Assembly (NCBI RefSeq): GCF_963666675.1
Contig: NZ_OY762929.1
Span: 6,418,018 to 6,482,017 of the forward strand
Direction of reading: 5' to 3'
Source: an uncultured Desulfobacter sp.
Lineage (GTDB): Bacteria > Desulfobacterota > Desulfobacteria > Desulfobacterales > Desulfobacteraceae
DNA length: 64,000 nt
Both the position numbers and the translations under genes were made by a program. Positions 34,765-44,284 of the stretch are shown piece after piece (the first letter of the stretch is position 1; each line of letters starts with the position of its first letter). The notes under the pieces were generated by a model that saw only the letters and a list, made by a program, of their open reading frames with translations, was not told the DNA's origin and did no database searches.

Positions 34765-34857
34765 TGCAATTTCACTCCACGCTGAAAAGATATAAGTTGT
34801 ATACACTCAATAATTTCCTAGGTTAGATTAGCATATTTCATTTTCAGGCTCAAGCCA

Positions 34858-36393
34858 TTAAAAATCATCCGGCAGGTCCTGGGTCGCCACCCGCAGAAAA
34901 TTATTCACCACATCAGGGTCAAACTGAGATCCTGAATTTTTAACGATAATGTCGAGGACGACATGTTTATCTATTTTTTTTCGATAGGCCCTGTCCGATG
35001 CCATGGCATCATAACTGTCGGCAACGGATAATATCCTTGCCAGCTTGGGGATCTGTCCGCCTTGAAGCCCGTCGGGGTATCCTTTGCCGTCAAATCGTTC
35101 ATGGTGATGCCGGATGATCCGGGCTTCCCTGCCCCAAAGCCCCAGGTTGCTTATGATATCGGCACCGATGGCCGGATGCTCTTTTATTTTTTCGTATTCA
35201 TCTTCGGTAAGCCGTCCCGGCTTTAGAAGAATATCGTCTCTGATGCCTATTTTACCGATATCATGAAGGCTGCCTGCCACATTAATCATGTCCAGTTCTT
35301 CGTCGGAGCATCCCATCTCTTCGCCGATCATGTGGGCGACCTGGGCCACCCGGGTCGAATGTTTACGGGTATAAAGATCCCGGACTTCAAGGGCCGTAAC
35401 AAACGCAAACAGGGTGGAAAACAGATTTTCATATATATTTTCATATAGAGCGATATTTTCAATGCCCGAGGCCGCTTTCTGGGTGATAAAATTTAAGTAG
35501 TAAATGTCCTGTTCGCCGAAAAAACGAGGGCCCTGGAAAATATATGCTGAAACAATACCGAAAATCTTATCCCGGATTTTCAATGGCGCGACCATAAAGG
35601 AGTGTACTTGACGTTTCATTGAAGGGATGCCCGAGGCATCCGGGACAAGGCAGGGTGTGTAATCGCTTCCCAGTGACTCTATTATGAAGGCCTTTTCCGC
35701 TTCGGGAATATCTACGGCATGGGATGGCGGGTATGTTTTGTGTTTTGCGGCCGCTTTGTCCACAAGGACCAGGGGGCTGTCCTGTTCTGAATACACATGA
35801 AAAAAGACCAGGTCCGCCTTGAGTTCTTCGACACCTAACCGGACAACTTTGTTAAAAATTTCGTAACTGGAATCAATGGCGGAAAAATCTTCCATGACCC
35901 GGTTTAAGGTATTGACTTCCTCAACTTTTTTAACCAGTTCGTTGTTGAGTTTACGCAGGCGTTCCTGACGTTCCACCTCTTCCTTGAGAATCAGGTTTTC
36001 AACGAAAAGCCCGCGTTCCCGCAATATCCTGCGAAGGGTCAACTCCATCTGTTCAAGGTTTACCGGCTTGATCAGGTAATCCACAACGCCGTTTTTCAAG
36101 GTCTGTATGGTATTTTCAAGGGACGGATACCCAGTCATCACCACAACGGGCAGCGTACTGTCAATCTGGCGGATTTGTTCGGCAAGTTCGAGGCCGTCCA
36201 TCACGGGCATGTTGATATCGGTGAAAATGCAGTCTATTTTTTCCCGATTAATAATACCCAGAGCGGTTTCCCCATTGTCTGCAGTATACACTTGGTAGCC
36301 TTTTCTTTCAAAAAATCCTTCTGTGACATCCAGAATGCCGTTTTCGTCATCCACCACCAGGATTTTAACATTGTCCTTGTTCATCCACCTCAA
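34858..36393 (-). CDS. Receiver-GAF-HD-GYP response regulator (c-di-GMP phosphodiesterase)
   Basis: A 511-aa RpfG-like protein. The receiver (about 1-125) has acceptor Asp in CIFTDINMPVMDG. A coiled linker leads to a GAF-like domain (about 165-320). The HD-GYP domain follows with HDIGKIGIRDDIL and HHERFDGKGYPDGL, so all metal-binding residues appear intact. It probably hydrolyses c-di-GMP in response to phosphorylation by an unknown kinase. Upstream lies the 500-base region with three structured repeats. Confidence 0.9.
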   Translation of the reverse strand: MRWMNKDNVKILVVDDENGILDVTEGFFERKGYQVYTADNGETALGIINREKIDCIFTDINMPVMDGLELAEQIRQIDSTLPVVVMTGYPSLENTIQTLKNGVVDYLIKPVNLEQMELTLRRILRERGLFVENLILKEEVERQERLRKLNNELVKKVEEVNTLNRVMEDFSAIDSSYEIFNKVVRLGVEELKADLVFFHVYSEQDSPLVLVDKAAAKHKTYPPSHAVDIPEAEKAFIIESLGSDYTPCLVPDASGIPSMKRQVHSFMVAPLKIRDKIFGIVSAYIFQGPRFFGEQDIYYLNFITQKAASGIENIALYENIYENLFSTLFAFVTALEVRDLYTRKHSTRVAQVAHMIGEEMGCSDEELDMINVAGSLHDIGKIGIRDDILLKPGRLTEDEYEKIKEHPAIGADIISNLGLWGREARIIRHHHERFDGKGYPDGLQGGQIPKLARILSVADSYDAMASDRAYRKKIDKHVVLDIIVKNSGSQFDPDVVNNFLRVATQDLPDDF

Positions 36394-36426
36394 CCTGTCG
36401 TTTTTTCATAAGAAAGTCTGTGCAAG

Positions 36427-36690
36427 TTACTCAGAGCTTTCAAACTTTGTTGTGGGTGTTGCCCGGGCGTTGATACACCAGGTCGGCCCAGGGCCGTTTA
36501 TATAAAAGAGCTCGATAACTTACTGAGTTCTTTCAACCTTCGTTGTGGGCTGTCCTTCAGTGCTGATATGTCAGGTCAGCCCATGGCTGTTATATACAAC
36601 GTTCGTTCTGTGTACGCGACGCAGATTTATTCACTTGCGTTGTCGGCTGGAGCCGGGTGTCCATAAACCCGGTCAGCCCGTGGGTGTTAA
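36427..36690. repeat. Three tandem 50-nt structured repeats (period 93-97)
   Basis: Gap-free 50-base units start at 36449, 36542 and 36639, each beginning GTTGT and sharing GGTC(A/G)GCCC and a final GTT. Unit 2 pairs GGGCTG with CAGCCC. Unit 3 keeps CGGCTG/CAGCCC and adds CCGGGT/ACCCGG. Unit 1 has weaker versions. The 22 bases before units 1 and 2 are also similar (TTACT(C/G)AG...CTTTCAA). No known RNA family is recognised. Confidence 0.6.
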
Positions 36691-36825
36691 TTGGAATTTT
36701 CTTAAATTTTACATGTATACGAAACATTGTATTTTATCAACCAAATTAAATTGTTTAAGATTTCAACGAAACCCATGTAAAGAGAACTTAATTTGTTGGT
36801 TTCGTTTTTATAAAGAATAATATTC

Positions 36826-36854
36826 TTGACTTTGTACAATACAATGAATATTTT
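36826..36854 (+). promoter_or_regulatory. Sigma-70-type promoter of lrp-lysA
   Basis: TTGACT (36826-36831) and TATTTT (36849-36854) with 17-bp spacing lie about 55 bases upstream of the Lrp-type gene. The rest of 36691-36893 is AT-rich and holds no gene. Confidence 0.5.
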
Positions 36855-36908
36855 CCCGTATTAGTAAGACGTATATGATAAATTTAACATAAATTGAGTG
36901 TTATTGGT

Positions 36909-37367
36909 ATGGATAAAACGGACCTGGAAATTCTTAAGATCCTACAGAGAAAAGCCAGAATTCCCAATGTTGAGGTCGCCAGGCGCATTGGCATGGCCCC
37001 GTCCGCAGTGCTCGAGCGAATTAAAAAGCTGGAGGCAAAAAAAATCATCCAGGGGTATGAGGTGCGCCTGAACCCTGAGATGTTCGGCGGGGCCATGATT
37101 GCCTTTGTCAGTATCCAGGTGACCCGCCCGTCCAAAATTCGGGAAACCGGCGAACAGCTGGCGGCCATTGAACAGGTCCAGGAGGTCCACTATTTGGCCG
37201 GGGGCGACACCCTGATGCTCAAAATAAAGACATCCGACAACACGGCGCTGGAAGCGCTGATTCAAAACCGGATCGCGGATCTGAACAGCGTGAAGGCAAC
37301 CCAAACATTTATTGCGCTATCCACGTTCAAGGAGAGCGCCAAGATCAAATTGCCGGATGATATTTAA
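36909..37367 (+). CDS. Lrp/AsnC family transcriptional regulator
   Basis: A 152-aa feast/famine regulator. The N-terminal HTH is clear (LEILKILQRKARIPNVEVARRIGMAPSAVLERIKKLEAKKII). The C-terminal RAM/ligand domain follows (VQEVHYLAGGDTLMLKIKTSD). ATG 36909 gives the usual MDxxDxxIL start; an in-frame TTG at 36894 is less likely. The lysA-type gene follows after 23 bases, so it probably controls that gene in response to an amino acid such as lysine. Confidence 0.9.
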   Translation: MDKTDLEILKILQRKARIPNVEVARRIGMAPSAVLERIKKLEAKKIIQGYEVRLNPEMFGGAMIAFVSIQVTRPSKIRETGEQLAAIEQVQEVHYLAGGDTLMLKIKTSDNTALEALIQNRIADLNSVKATQTFIALSTFKESAKIKLPDDI

Positions 37368-37390
37368 TACATAGATAAGGAATTATTATT

Positions 37391-38659
37391 ATGCCCATGT
37401 CACCTGAATTCAAAGATAGACTGTCCGCGGTGGTCCAGGATGCCGCCTCCGCCTTTGGCACCCCTTTTCACATCTACGATGAGACCGGGATCATTCAAAC
37501 ATGCAAGGCCCTGAATGACGCCTTTGCCCCCATTGACGGATTCAAAGAGTATTTTGCGGTTAAAGGCCTGCCAAATCCCACGGTGATGGCGCTTCTTAAA
37601 GGCCAGGGCTTTGGTTTTGACTGTTCTTCGGTGCCGGAGATCGAACTGGCCCGCCAAGTCGGAAGCAATGCCGACGATATCATGTTCACCTCCAACAACA
37701 CCACCCGGGAACAGTTGGTTGCCGCCATGGACAATGGAGGAAGCATCGTAAACCTGGATGATATCTCCCTGATTCAAAAGCTGCCGGCCGTACCTGAGCT
37801 GCTTTGTTTCAGATACAACCCCGGGGCCGCACGCCAGGGGAACGACATTATCGGTAAGCCTGAGGAAGCCAAATACGGTTTGACCCGGGAACAGATTTTT
37901 TCAGCCTATGAACAGGCCAAAGCCATGGGTGTCAAAAGATTCGGCCTGCATACCATGATGGCCTCCAATGAGCTTAATTTCCAATACATGATTGATACGG
38001 CAGATATGCTGCTCCAATTGATTGAGGAGATAAACCAGGCCCTTGATATCCGTTTTGAATTTATCAACATCGGCGGTGGATTGGGTATCCCCTATACGCC
38101 GGATGCCGAGCCCTTCAACCTTGAGGGTATGGCCAAGGGCATTATCCGTTCCTTTGGGGCGTTTAAAGATAAAAACGGCTGGATACCCAAATTGTATATG
38201 GAAAGTGCCCGGTTTATCACCGGCCCCCACGGGGTTCTGGTCACCTCTGTGATCAACCACAAAAATACCTACCGAAACTATGTGGGCGTGGATGCTTCCA
38301 TGTCGGCGTTGATGCGTCCGGGCATGTATGGTGCCTACCATCACATTCACATCCATGACAAGCCGGGTTCCGCACCCTTGAAAACAGTGGATGTCGTCGG
38401 TGCTTTGTGTGAGAACAACGACAAGTTTTCCATCCAGCGGCAGCTGCCGGAAACCCGTGAAGGCGATATCCTGGTGATCCACGACACCGGTGCCCACGGG
38501 CATGCCATGGGCTTTAACTACAACGGCCAGCTTCGCCCCAAGGAACTCTTGCTTAAAACCGACGGCAGCATTGAACTGATCCGCCGGGCAGAGACCATGG
38601 ATGACTATTTTGCCACATTAACTTTTGAGCCCAAAACCATTAAACCCAAGCAAGGCTGA
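37391..38659 (+). CDS. lysA: Diaminopimelate decarboxylase family protein
   Basis: A 422-aa fold-type III PLP enzyme. The PLP lysine lies in EYFAVKG (about residue 58; most LysA have AVKAN). The glycine-rich phosphate site is INIGGGLGIPY, and the C-terminal domain has VVGALCENNDKFS with the conserved catalytic Cys-Glu. It would decarboxylate meso-DAP to lysine. The departures from the LysA consensus (AVKG, and SSVPEIELA in place of the usual SxGEL) allow a related diamino-acid or D-amino-acid decarboxylase. GGAATT lies before ATG 37391. Confidence 0.78.
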   Translation: MPMSPEFKDRLSAVVQDAASAFGTPFHIYDETGIIQTCKALNDAFAPIDGFKEYFAVKGLPNPTVMALLKGQGFGFDCSSVPEIELARQVGSNADDIMFTSNNTTREQLVAAMDNGGSIVNLDDISLIQKLPAVPELLCFRYNPGAARQGNDIIGKPEEAKYGLTREQIFSAYEQAKAMGVKRFGLHTMMASNELNFQYMIDTADMLLQLIEEINQALDIRFEFINIGGGLGIPYTPDAEPFNLEGMAKGIIRSFGAFKDKNGWIPKLYMESARFITGPHGVLVTSVINHKNTYRNYVGVDASMSALMRPGMYGAYHHIHIHDKPGSAPLKTVDVVGALCENNDKFSIQRQLPETREGDILVIHDTGAHGHAMGFNYNGQLRPKELLLKTDGSIELIRRAETMDDYFATLTFEPKTIKPKQG

Positions 38660-38765
38660 TGATCGGAATAAAAATAATTGATTATCAACCCGATTTATGG
38701 TTTGCTTTAGCCTGTACACGGCCCAAAAATCTCGACTCTGGCATTGACCCGGCAGGAGAAACAGC

Positions 38766-40664
38766 ATGGATTTAAAAGAAATCTGTCCTGAGAAGTTGAT
38801 CACCGCACAAGCAAGTGTCAAAAAAATTCGCAATGGTTCCCGGGTATTCATCGGCACAGGATGCGGAGAACCCCAGCACCTGATCCGGACCATGGTCGAA
38901 GATCAGTCCCTCCAGGATATTGTTGTATACCAGATGCTGTCCACCACCCTGGCTGAATATCTCAATGACGACACGTTTTCGGCCCGATTTTCCATCAAGT
39001 TGTTTTTTATTTCCGTGTTGATGCGTAAATTTGCCTTTGAAGGAAAAATTGACTATATCCCGGCCTATTTGTCTCAGATCCCTAAAGTGTTCCGGAACAA
39101 TGAAATCGGTCTGGATGTTGCCCTGATACAGGTCAGTCCGCCGGATGCCCATGGATATTGTTCTCTGGGCATTTCCGTGGACATCACCCTGTCGGGTATG
39201 AAAAATGCCAAGATGACCATCGCCCAGGTCAATCCCCAGATGCCCAGAACCTGGGGAGACTCTTTGGTCCACATCGACGATATTGATTATGTCGTGGAAT
39301 ACGAAGAGGAGCTGCTGGAGTCCCTGGCCAAGACCAAAAATAAAACGGTGGTTGAGCGAATCGGCCATTATGTCAACCAGCTGGTGGATGACGGTGCTAC
39401 GCTACAGATCGGTTTCGGGCACCTGCCCCATGCCATCATGCCTTATTTGGCCGGTAAGAAGGACCTGGGTATTCATACCCAGGTGATTACGGACGGGCTT
39501 TTGCCGCTGTTTAAACAGAAGGTCATCACCAACCGCAAAAAAAATTTTCTTCCCGAACGGGCCGTGGCGTCCCTGTGCATGGGGTCAAAGGAGTTATATA
39601 GGTATATCGCCGACAACCCCATGTTCTATTTTAGATCCTCTGAGTTTGTGAACGACCCCAATGTCATCGCCAGAAATGATAATCTGATCTCCATCAGTTC
39701 GGCCCTGGAGGTGGATCTGACAGGCCAGATATGCACGGACTCAAAGGGGTATCTGTTCTATTCGGGTATCGGCGACCAGGTTGATTTTATCAGGGGGTCC
39801 GCCATGTCCAAGGGCGGGTTTTCCATTGTTATCATCCCGTCCACGGCCCAAAACGGCAAGGTTTCCCGGATTGTAACGCATTTGAGTGAAGGGGCCGGGG
39901 TGGCCACCACCCGGGGGGATATTGACCTTGTGGTCACGGAATACGGCATTGCGGAAATTCGGCGGAAAAGCATTTTCCAGCGGGTGATGGAATTGGCCCA
40001 GATTGCCCACCCCAAATTCCGCAAGCAGCTCATTGAAGAGGCCAAACAACGCCATTACATTTTCAGCGACCAACTGCCGCCCACAAACCAGGACCTGCTG
40101 TTTCTGGTGGCCTATAAATACAACATGCTTTTGCCCGGCGGCAAACAGTTGGAAGTGCGGCCCCTTCAGCCCTCGGATGAATTCGAGTCAAGGAATTTTT
40201 ATTATTCTCTCCAGGAAGATTCCATCTATTTCCGGTTTTTCAACCGGCGCAAGGTATTTTCAAGACGCATGCTCCAGCAGATGTGGGCCCAGGTGGATTA
40301 CAGCCGGAACATGACCCTGATTGCCCTTGTGCAGCAGGGCAAACGCAAACAGATCGTGGCGGTGGCGTCTTACGCAGAAGTGGACCCCAAGAATGCGGAA
40401 GTGGCCTTTCTGGTGCAAGAAGAGCTGCATGGTAAGGGGATTGCCACCTTTATGTTGACCTGCCTTGAAAAAATTGCCAGAAAGAACAATTATACCGGAT
40501 TTACGGCTCTTGTTCTGGCCGAAAACCGCAAAATGATTAGTGTGTTTAAACACACCTATCCCCACGCAGAATTTGTACGTGGAGAAGGTGGTGAAATTGA
40601 AGTGTCAATGCCCTTTGATATGAAGGAAACGCCCACCACATCTGATGATCCGTCCTTGGGATAA
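38766..40664 (+). CDS. Acetyl-CoA hydrolase/transferase fused to GNAT acetyltransferase
   Basis: A 632-aa two-domain protein. Residues about 1-445 form a class I CoA-transferase/acetyl-CoA hydrolase; SEFVNDPNVI carries the likely active-site Glu, and GVATTRGDIDLVVTEYGIAEIRRKS is the usual C-terminal block. Residues about 465-620 form a GNAT domain (VAFLVQEELHGKGIATFMLTCLEKIARKNNYTGFTALVLAENRKMI) with the Q/RxxGxG/A-like pyrophosphate loop. It may couple acetyl-CoA/acetate exchange to protein or small-molecule acetylation. It lies 106 bases after lysA; GGCAGGAGAA precedes ATG 38766. Confidence 0.88.
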   Translation: MDLKEICPEKLITAQASVKKIRNGSRVFIGTGCGEPQHLIRTMVEDQSLQDIVVYQMLSTTLAEYLNDDTFSARFSIKLFFISVLMRKFAFEGKIDYIPAYLSQIPKVFRNNEIGLDVALIQVSPPDAHGYCSLGISVDITLSGMKNAKMTIAQVNPQMPRTWGDSLVHIDDIDYVVEYEEELLESLAKTKNKTVVERIGHYVNQLVDDGATLQIGFGHLPHAIMPYLAGKKDLGIHTQVITDGLLPLFKQKVITNRKKNFLPERAVASLCMGSKELYRYIADNPMFYFRSSEFVNDPNVIARNDNLISISSALEVDLTGQICTDSKGYLFYSGIGDQVDFIRGSAMSKGGFSIVIIPSTAQNGKVSRIVTHLSEGAGVATTRGDIDLVVTEYGIAEIRRKSIFQRVMELAQIAHPKFRKQLIEEAKQRHYIFSDQLPPTNQDLLFLVAYKYNMLLPGGKQLEVRPLQPSDEFESRNFYYSLQEDSIYFRFFNRRKVFSRRMLQQMWAQVDYSRNMTLIALVQQGKRKQIVAVASYAEVDPKNAEVAFLVQEELHGKGIATFMLTCLEKIARKNNYTGFTALVLAENRKMISVFKHTYPHAEFVRGEGGEIEVSMPFDMKETPTTSDDPSLG

Positions 40665-40736
40665 ACCAGCCAGCGAACATCTTACCTCTATACAACCCAC
40701 CCCTCGACCACCGATTGGTTAAGTGCCTGAAGGAAG

Positions 40737-42503
40737 CTATTTTTTCTTTGAGCTTAATTCTGGAAAGTCCCAGTAAAAATATTCATTGATGGGCGAGTCT
40801 TTGACCCTTTCGTTTTCTTGCCGTTCGGTTTCGGTATCCCGCAAGTCAATTCGACGAATTTTTCCGGAAATGGTTTTTGGCACGTTATCAACAAATTCGA
40901 TGATTCGCGGCATTTTAAATTTGGCAAGAATATTCATGGTGTGCTTGAACAAGGCCAGGGCAAGTTCCCTGCTGCCGGTCTCGCCCGGGCTGAGAATGAC
41001 ATAGGCCTTGACCAGTTGGTGTCGTTGGGGATCAGGCGTTCCCACAACGGCAGCTTCGTCCACGGCAGGGTGTTCCAACAGGGCACTTTCCACCTCAAAG
41101 GGTCCGATGCGGTAATCGCTGGATTTAATGACATCGTCGGCCCGGCCCACAAACCACCAGTATCCATCGGCATCAAAAGAGGCCCGGTCCCCGGTGTAAT
41201 AATAGTGGTCCACAAATACGTCCCCCATTTTTTCCGGATTGCCGATATACTCTTTAAACAGTCCCGCCGGTACCCAGTGGTCTAATTTTACCACAATATG
41301 CCCTTCTTGATCGGGCTGGGTAATTTCATTGCCTTCACTATCTGCCAGGGCCACATCATACATGGGAGCGGGGCGGCCAAAAGAGCCGGCCCGCATGTTT
41401 TCGGCCATCCAGGGCGGGTTGCCGATCATGGCCGTGGATTCCGTCTGTCCATAAAAATCCCGGATACGGGTGCCGGTATATTCATGCCAGCGTGTAATGA
41501 CTTCCGGGTTTAAGGGCTCTCCTGCAGACATGGACTGACGCAGACAGGACAGGTCAATGCCTGCAATGTCTGCATTTACAAACATGCGCCAGGCGGTCGG
41601 CGGCGCACAAAGGGTGGTGACCTTTTGTCTTGCAATGGCCGCAAGGTATGTATCTGCATTCAACGTATCAAACCGGAAGGCGGTGACTGTGGCTCCCACA
41701 TTAAAAGGAACAAAAAAAGAGGACCAGGACCATTTACCCCATCCGGGAGCGCTGAGATTATGATGGATATCATCGGGTTCGAGCCCTGTCATGGCGGTGG
41801 TTGATAAATGGCCCACAGGATAGGAAACGGCCGTGTGCCCCACACGTTTCGGCAGGCCGGTGGTTCCCGAGGTAAAAAAGCAGAACAGTATATCATTGGA
41901 TGCCGTTATAGCGGCCTCAGTCTTGTCGGATGCACTTGCCACCTCGTCGTAGGAAATCCAGCCCGGGGCCTGCCCTAATACCAGTTTTACTTTGGGTGTG
42001 ATGCCGGTTTCCCGGATAGCGGTTTCAATGAGATCAACGCTGGCCATGTCTGCCAGAATGACATCCGGTGTATAGGTTTCAAACCGGAATTGCAGCTCCC
42101 TGACAGTCATGGTGGTGGCCGTGGGGACACTGACGATTCCCGCTTTGATGCAGGCAAGACTTGCAAACCATATTTCAGGACACAGGGGCACCATCATATA
42201 CATATTGTCTTTTATGCCGACGCCCCGGTCCGCCAGAAAATTGATCAGCCTGTTGGCCTGGCATGACAGGTCAAGATAGGAAAAACGACTGGATTCAAGG
42301 GTGGTCAGATCTTCATACACCAGGGCGGTTTTATCCGGAGTCCGGGCCACATGAATGCCTTCAAACACCTGGCTCGCCCAGTTGAATGAATCAGGCATTG
42401 TCATGCTGTTCAAGGAATGAAAAAATGCCTTTACCCGGGCCTGTTTTTCAGCATCATCCGGCATCCGGCTGATGTGGATCATCTGTTGGTAGAGTTCTTT
42501 CAT
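40737..42503 (-). CDS. AMP-forming acyl-CoA synthetase
   Basis: A 588-aa ANL-superfamily enzyme. Motif A3 is FTSGTTGLPKRVGHT, A5 is RDFYGQTESTAMIG, A7/A8 YYTGDRASFDADGYWWFVGRADDVIKSSDYRIGPFEVE, and the catalytic Lys is in PKTISGKIRR. It resembles medium-chain/acetyl-type acyl-CoA synthetases (ACSM-like) more than Acs. Substrate is unknown; fatty or aromatic acids are plausible in a sulfate reducer. ATG 42503 follows AAGGAGTG; the frame extends upstream to 42596 without a good site and would overlap the divergent gene. Confidence 0.87.
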   Translation of the reverse strand: MKELYQQMIHISRMPDDAEKQARVKAFFHSLNSMTMPDSFNWASQVFEGIHVARTPDKTALVYEDLTTLESSRFSYLDLSCQANRLINFLADRGVGIKDNMYMMVPLCPEIWFASLACIKAGIVSVPTATTMTVRELQFRFETYTPDVILADMASVDLIETAIRETGITPKVKLVLGQAPGWISYDEVASASDKTEAAITASNDILFCFFTSGTTGLPKRVGHTAVSYPVGHLSTTAMTGLEPDDIHHNLSAPGWGKWSWSSFFVPFNVGATVTAFRFDTLNADTYLAAIARQKVTTLCAPPTAWRMFVNADIAGIDLSCLRQSMSAGEPLNPEVITRWHEYTGTRIRDFYGQTESTAMIGNPPWMAENMRAGSFGRPAPMYDVALADSEGNEITQPDQEGHIVVKLDHWVPAGLFKEYIGNPEKMGDVFVDHYYYTGDRASFDADGYWWFVGRADDVIKSSDYRIGPFEVESALLEHPAVDEAAVVGTPDPQRHQLVKAYVILSPGETGSRELALALFKHTMNILAKFKMPRIIEFVDNVPKTISGKIRRIDLRDTETERQENERVKDSPINEYFYWDFPELSSKKK

Positions 42504-42641
42504 GCTGTGGTAAACACTCCTTGCAATCCAAATTAATCTTATGTATAGCTGATCAAAAATATTGACTCTATAATGGATCATCCTCGGGTTTGTCAAAATA
42601 TTTTATTTCTTAAGGCCTGTAGATTAAGGAGAAACACCCCC

Positions 42642-43646
42642 ATGGCAGAAGATTGTCCCGTTTTAATACTGGCCCCGTTACAGGGGGTCACCGATGTGGT
42701 GTTCAGGCAGGTGTATGTCCGGCATTTCAACGGTATTGACCAGGCCATGGCCCCGTTTATCTCCACCATGAGCAGCAGGCGCTTAAAGCCGTCAAGGCTC
42801 AAAGACGTGGACCCGGATTTGAACCGTGCTTTGCCTGTGGTTCCCCAGATTCTGGGCAATAATCCGGATGATTTTATCTATCTTGCAGATTACCTGTTTG
42901 ACATGGGCTATACCCAGGTGAACTGGAACCTTGGGTGCCCCCATTCAAAAATTGCAAAGAAAATGCGGGGCTCGGGGCTTTTGAGTTACCCGGATGAGAT
43001 TGACGCTTTTCTTACCCGGATCATCCCGGCCATGAAGGCCTCTTTGAGTGTGAAAATACGTCTGGGTCGTAAAAGTAAAGAAGAGATCCGGGAGCTGATT
43101 GCAATGTTTAATACCCATACGCTTGACGAAATCATCCTGCACCCCAGAACCGGAGAGCAGATGTATACAGGTACAGCTGATGTCGACGCATTTGAAAGGG
43201 CTATGAACGCGTGCGCTCACCCCATGGTCTATAACGGTGATATTGTGGACCTGGCATCATGGGAAAGAATCCGGCAGCGGTTTCCCAACATTCGTCGTTT
43301 CATGATCGGCAGGGGGATTCTTTCCAACCCATTTTTGCCCGAGCAGATCAAAGGGGTGCAAAACGATCTGCCAAATACCGGCACCCGGGATGTCGGTAAC
43401 CAAACCCATGAACGATTGAAAAACTTCCATGCAGATCTGTTTAACAGCTATAAACAGGTTTTTAAAGGACCGGGACATCTTATCGGACGTATGAAAGGAT
43501 TTTGGGGATATCTGGGGCCTTCCTTTGAAGACAGCAGAAAACCCTTGAAAAAGATGCTCAAGTCAAATTTGGAGCAGGATTATTTAGACCGGGTCAATGG
43601 GTTCTGGGACATGAACTTGAGTTTTTTGCCGGGCGGGGTGGAATGA
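42642..43646 (+). CDS. tRNA-dihydrouridine synthase (DusC-like)
   Basis: A 334-aa FMN-dependent TIM-barrel enzyme that reduces uridine in tRNA D-loops. The FMN start motif is LAPLQGVTDVVFR. The catalytic Cys is in WNLGCPHSKIAKKMRGSGLL, and phosphate binding in YNGDIVD...FMIGRGILSNPFL. It is closer to the DusC subfamily than to the second Dus gene at 50900. ATG 42642 follows AAGGAG; an upstream ATG at 42573 overlaps the divergent gene's leader. Confidence 0.9.
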   Translation: MAEDCPVLILAPLQGVTDVVFRQVYVRHFNGIDQAMAPFISTMSSRRLKPSRLKDVDPDLNRALPVVPQILGNNPDDFIYLADYLFDMGYTQVNWNLGCPHSKIAKKMRGSGLLSYPDEIDAFLTRIIPAMKASLSVKIRLGRKSKEEIRELIAMFNTHTLDEIILHPRTGEQMYTGTADVDAFERAMNACAHPMVYNGDIVDLASWERIRQRFPNIRRFMIGRGILSNPFLPEQIKGVQNDLPNTGTRDVGNQTHERLKNFHADLFNSYKQVFKGPGHLIGRMKGFWGYLGPSFEDSRKPLKKMLKSNLEQDYLDRVNGFWDMNLSFLPGGVE

Positions 43647-43679
43647 CACCGGTCCGGACAGCAAATGATTTGATGCCGT

Positions 43680-44063
43680 TTAATCAAACTTATTCAAGGC
43701 AACGGACAGTATGGGTTTGATCGCTTCGGGCGTGATATCTTTTTCAATATGGGCGGCAACATCCATATTTTTAAATTTTTTCAGTCTGGCTTCGTTAATT
43801 TCCCCTGTCATCAGCATCACAGGTATTTCTTTGTAGTCTGCGCTGCCTTTCAAAACTGTTATGAACTCAAGGCCGTCCATTTCAGGCATATTATAGTCTG
43901 TAACAATCAAATCAATGGGCGTGCTTTTGATCAAGCACAGCGCTTCTTTACCATTTTGGGCCTCAAATATTATTAAATCTTGGAATCCCGCCCTGAGAAT
44001 CGTTCGTTTGATGGCGGATCGCATCGGTTTTGAATCATCGACAATTAAGCATGAGCGGCACAT
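43680..44063 (-). CDS. CheY-like response regulator
   Basis: A 127-aa single-domain receiver, distinct from cheY at 33.5 kb. Asp pair CLIVDDSKPMR, acceptor Asp in LIVTDYNMPEMDG, switch residue in MLMTGE. The final lysine site is replaced (HIEKDITPEA, Lys present but shifted). It stands alone with no kinase or output gene next to it, so target unknown; it may act in chemotaxis or as a phosphorelay shuttle. Confidence 0.85.
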   Translation of the reverse strand: MCRSCLIVDDSKPMRSAIKRTILRAGFQDLIIFEAQNGKEALCLIKSTPIDLIVTDYNMPEMDGLEFITVLKGSADYKEIPVMLMTGEINEARLKKFKNMDVAAHIEKDITPEAIKPILSVALNKFD

Positions 44064-44224
44064 AGCTTGAATCCTTTTTTTGTTTTGGTGCGCATATTGG
44101 CCAGCGGAACGCGTGGTTATGCTTGAACAATCAACTTTTCTTTATATATACCATTTTGCCTAAAAATGACAAATCTAATGGCACAGGTTCTCGGTGGTGC
44201 CCTTGTTGGGCAGGCACGGTGGCA

Positions 44225-44246
44225 GGGCAGGCACTGGGGCCTGCCC
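44225..44246. repeat. GC-rich REP-like hairpin
   Basis: GGGCAGGC (44225-44232) pairs with GCCTGCCC (44239-44246). An adjacent partial copy, GGGCAGGCAC, begins at 44208. It lies between nudC and the CheY-like gene and resembles dispersed intergenic palindromes. Confidence 0.5.
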
Positions 44247-44284
44247 CTACAGCGGCCGATGTAGGACCAACCCCGTTGGTTTTT

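Noticed and set aside
36427..36690. Tandem c-di-GMP (GEMM) riboswitch next to the HD-GYP gene
   Set aside because: Neither strand shows the GEMM conserved blocks (CACGCA, GGGACGCAAAGCC, GGUAGCGGGG); the repeats remain unassigned.
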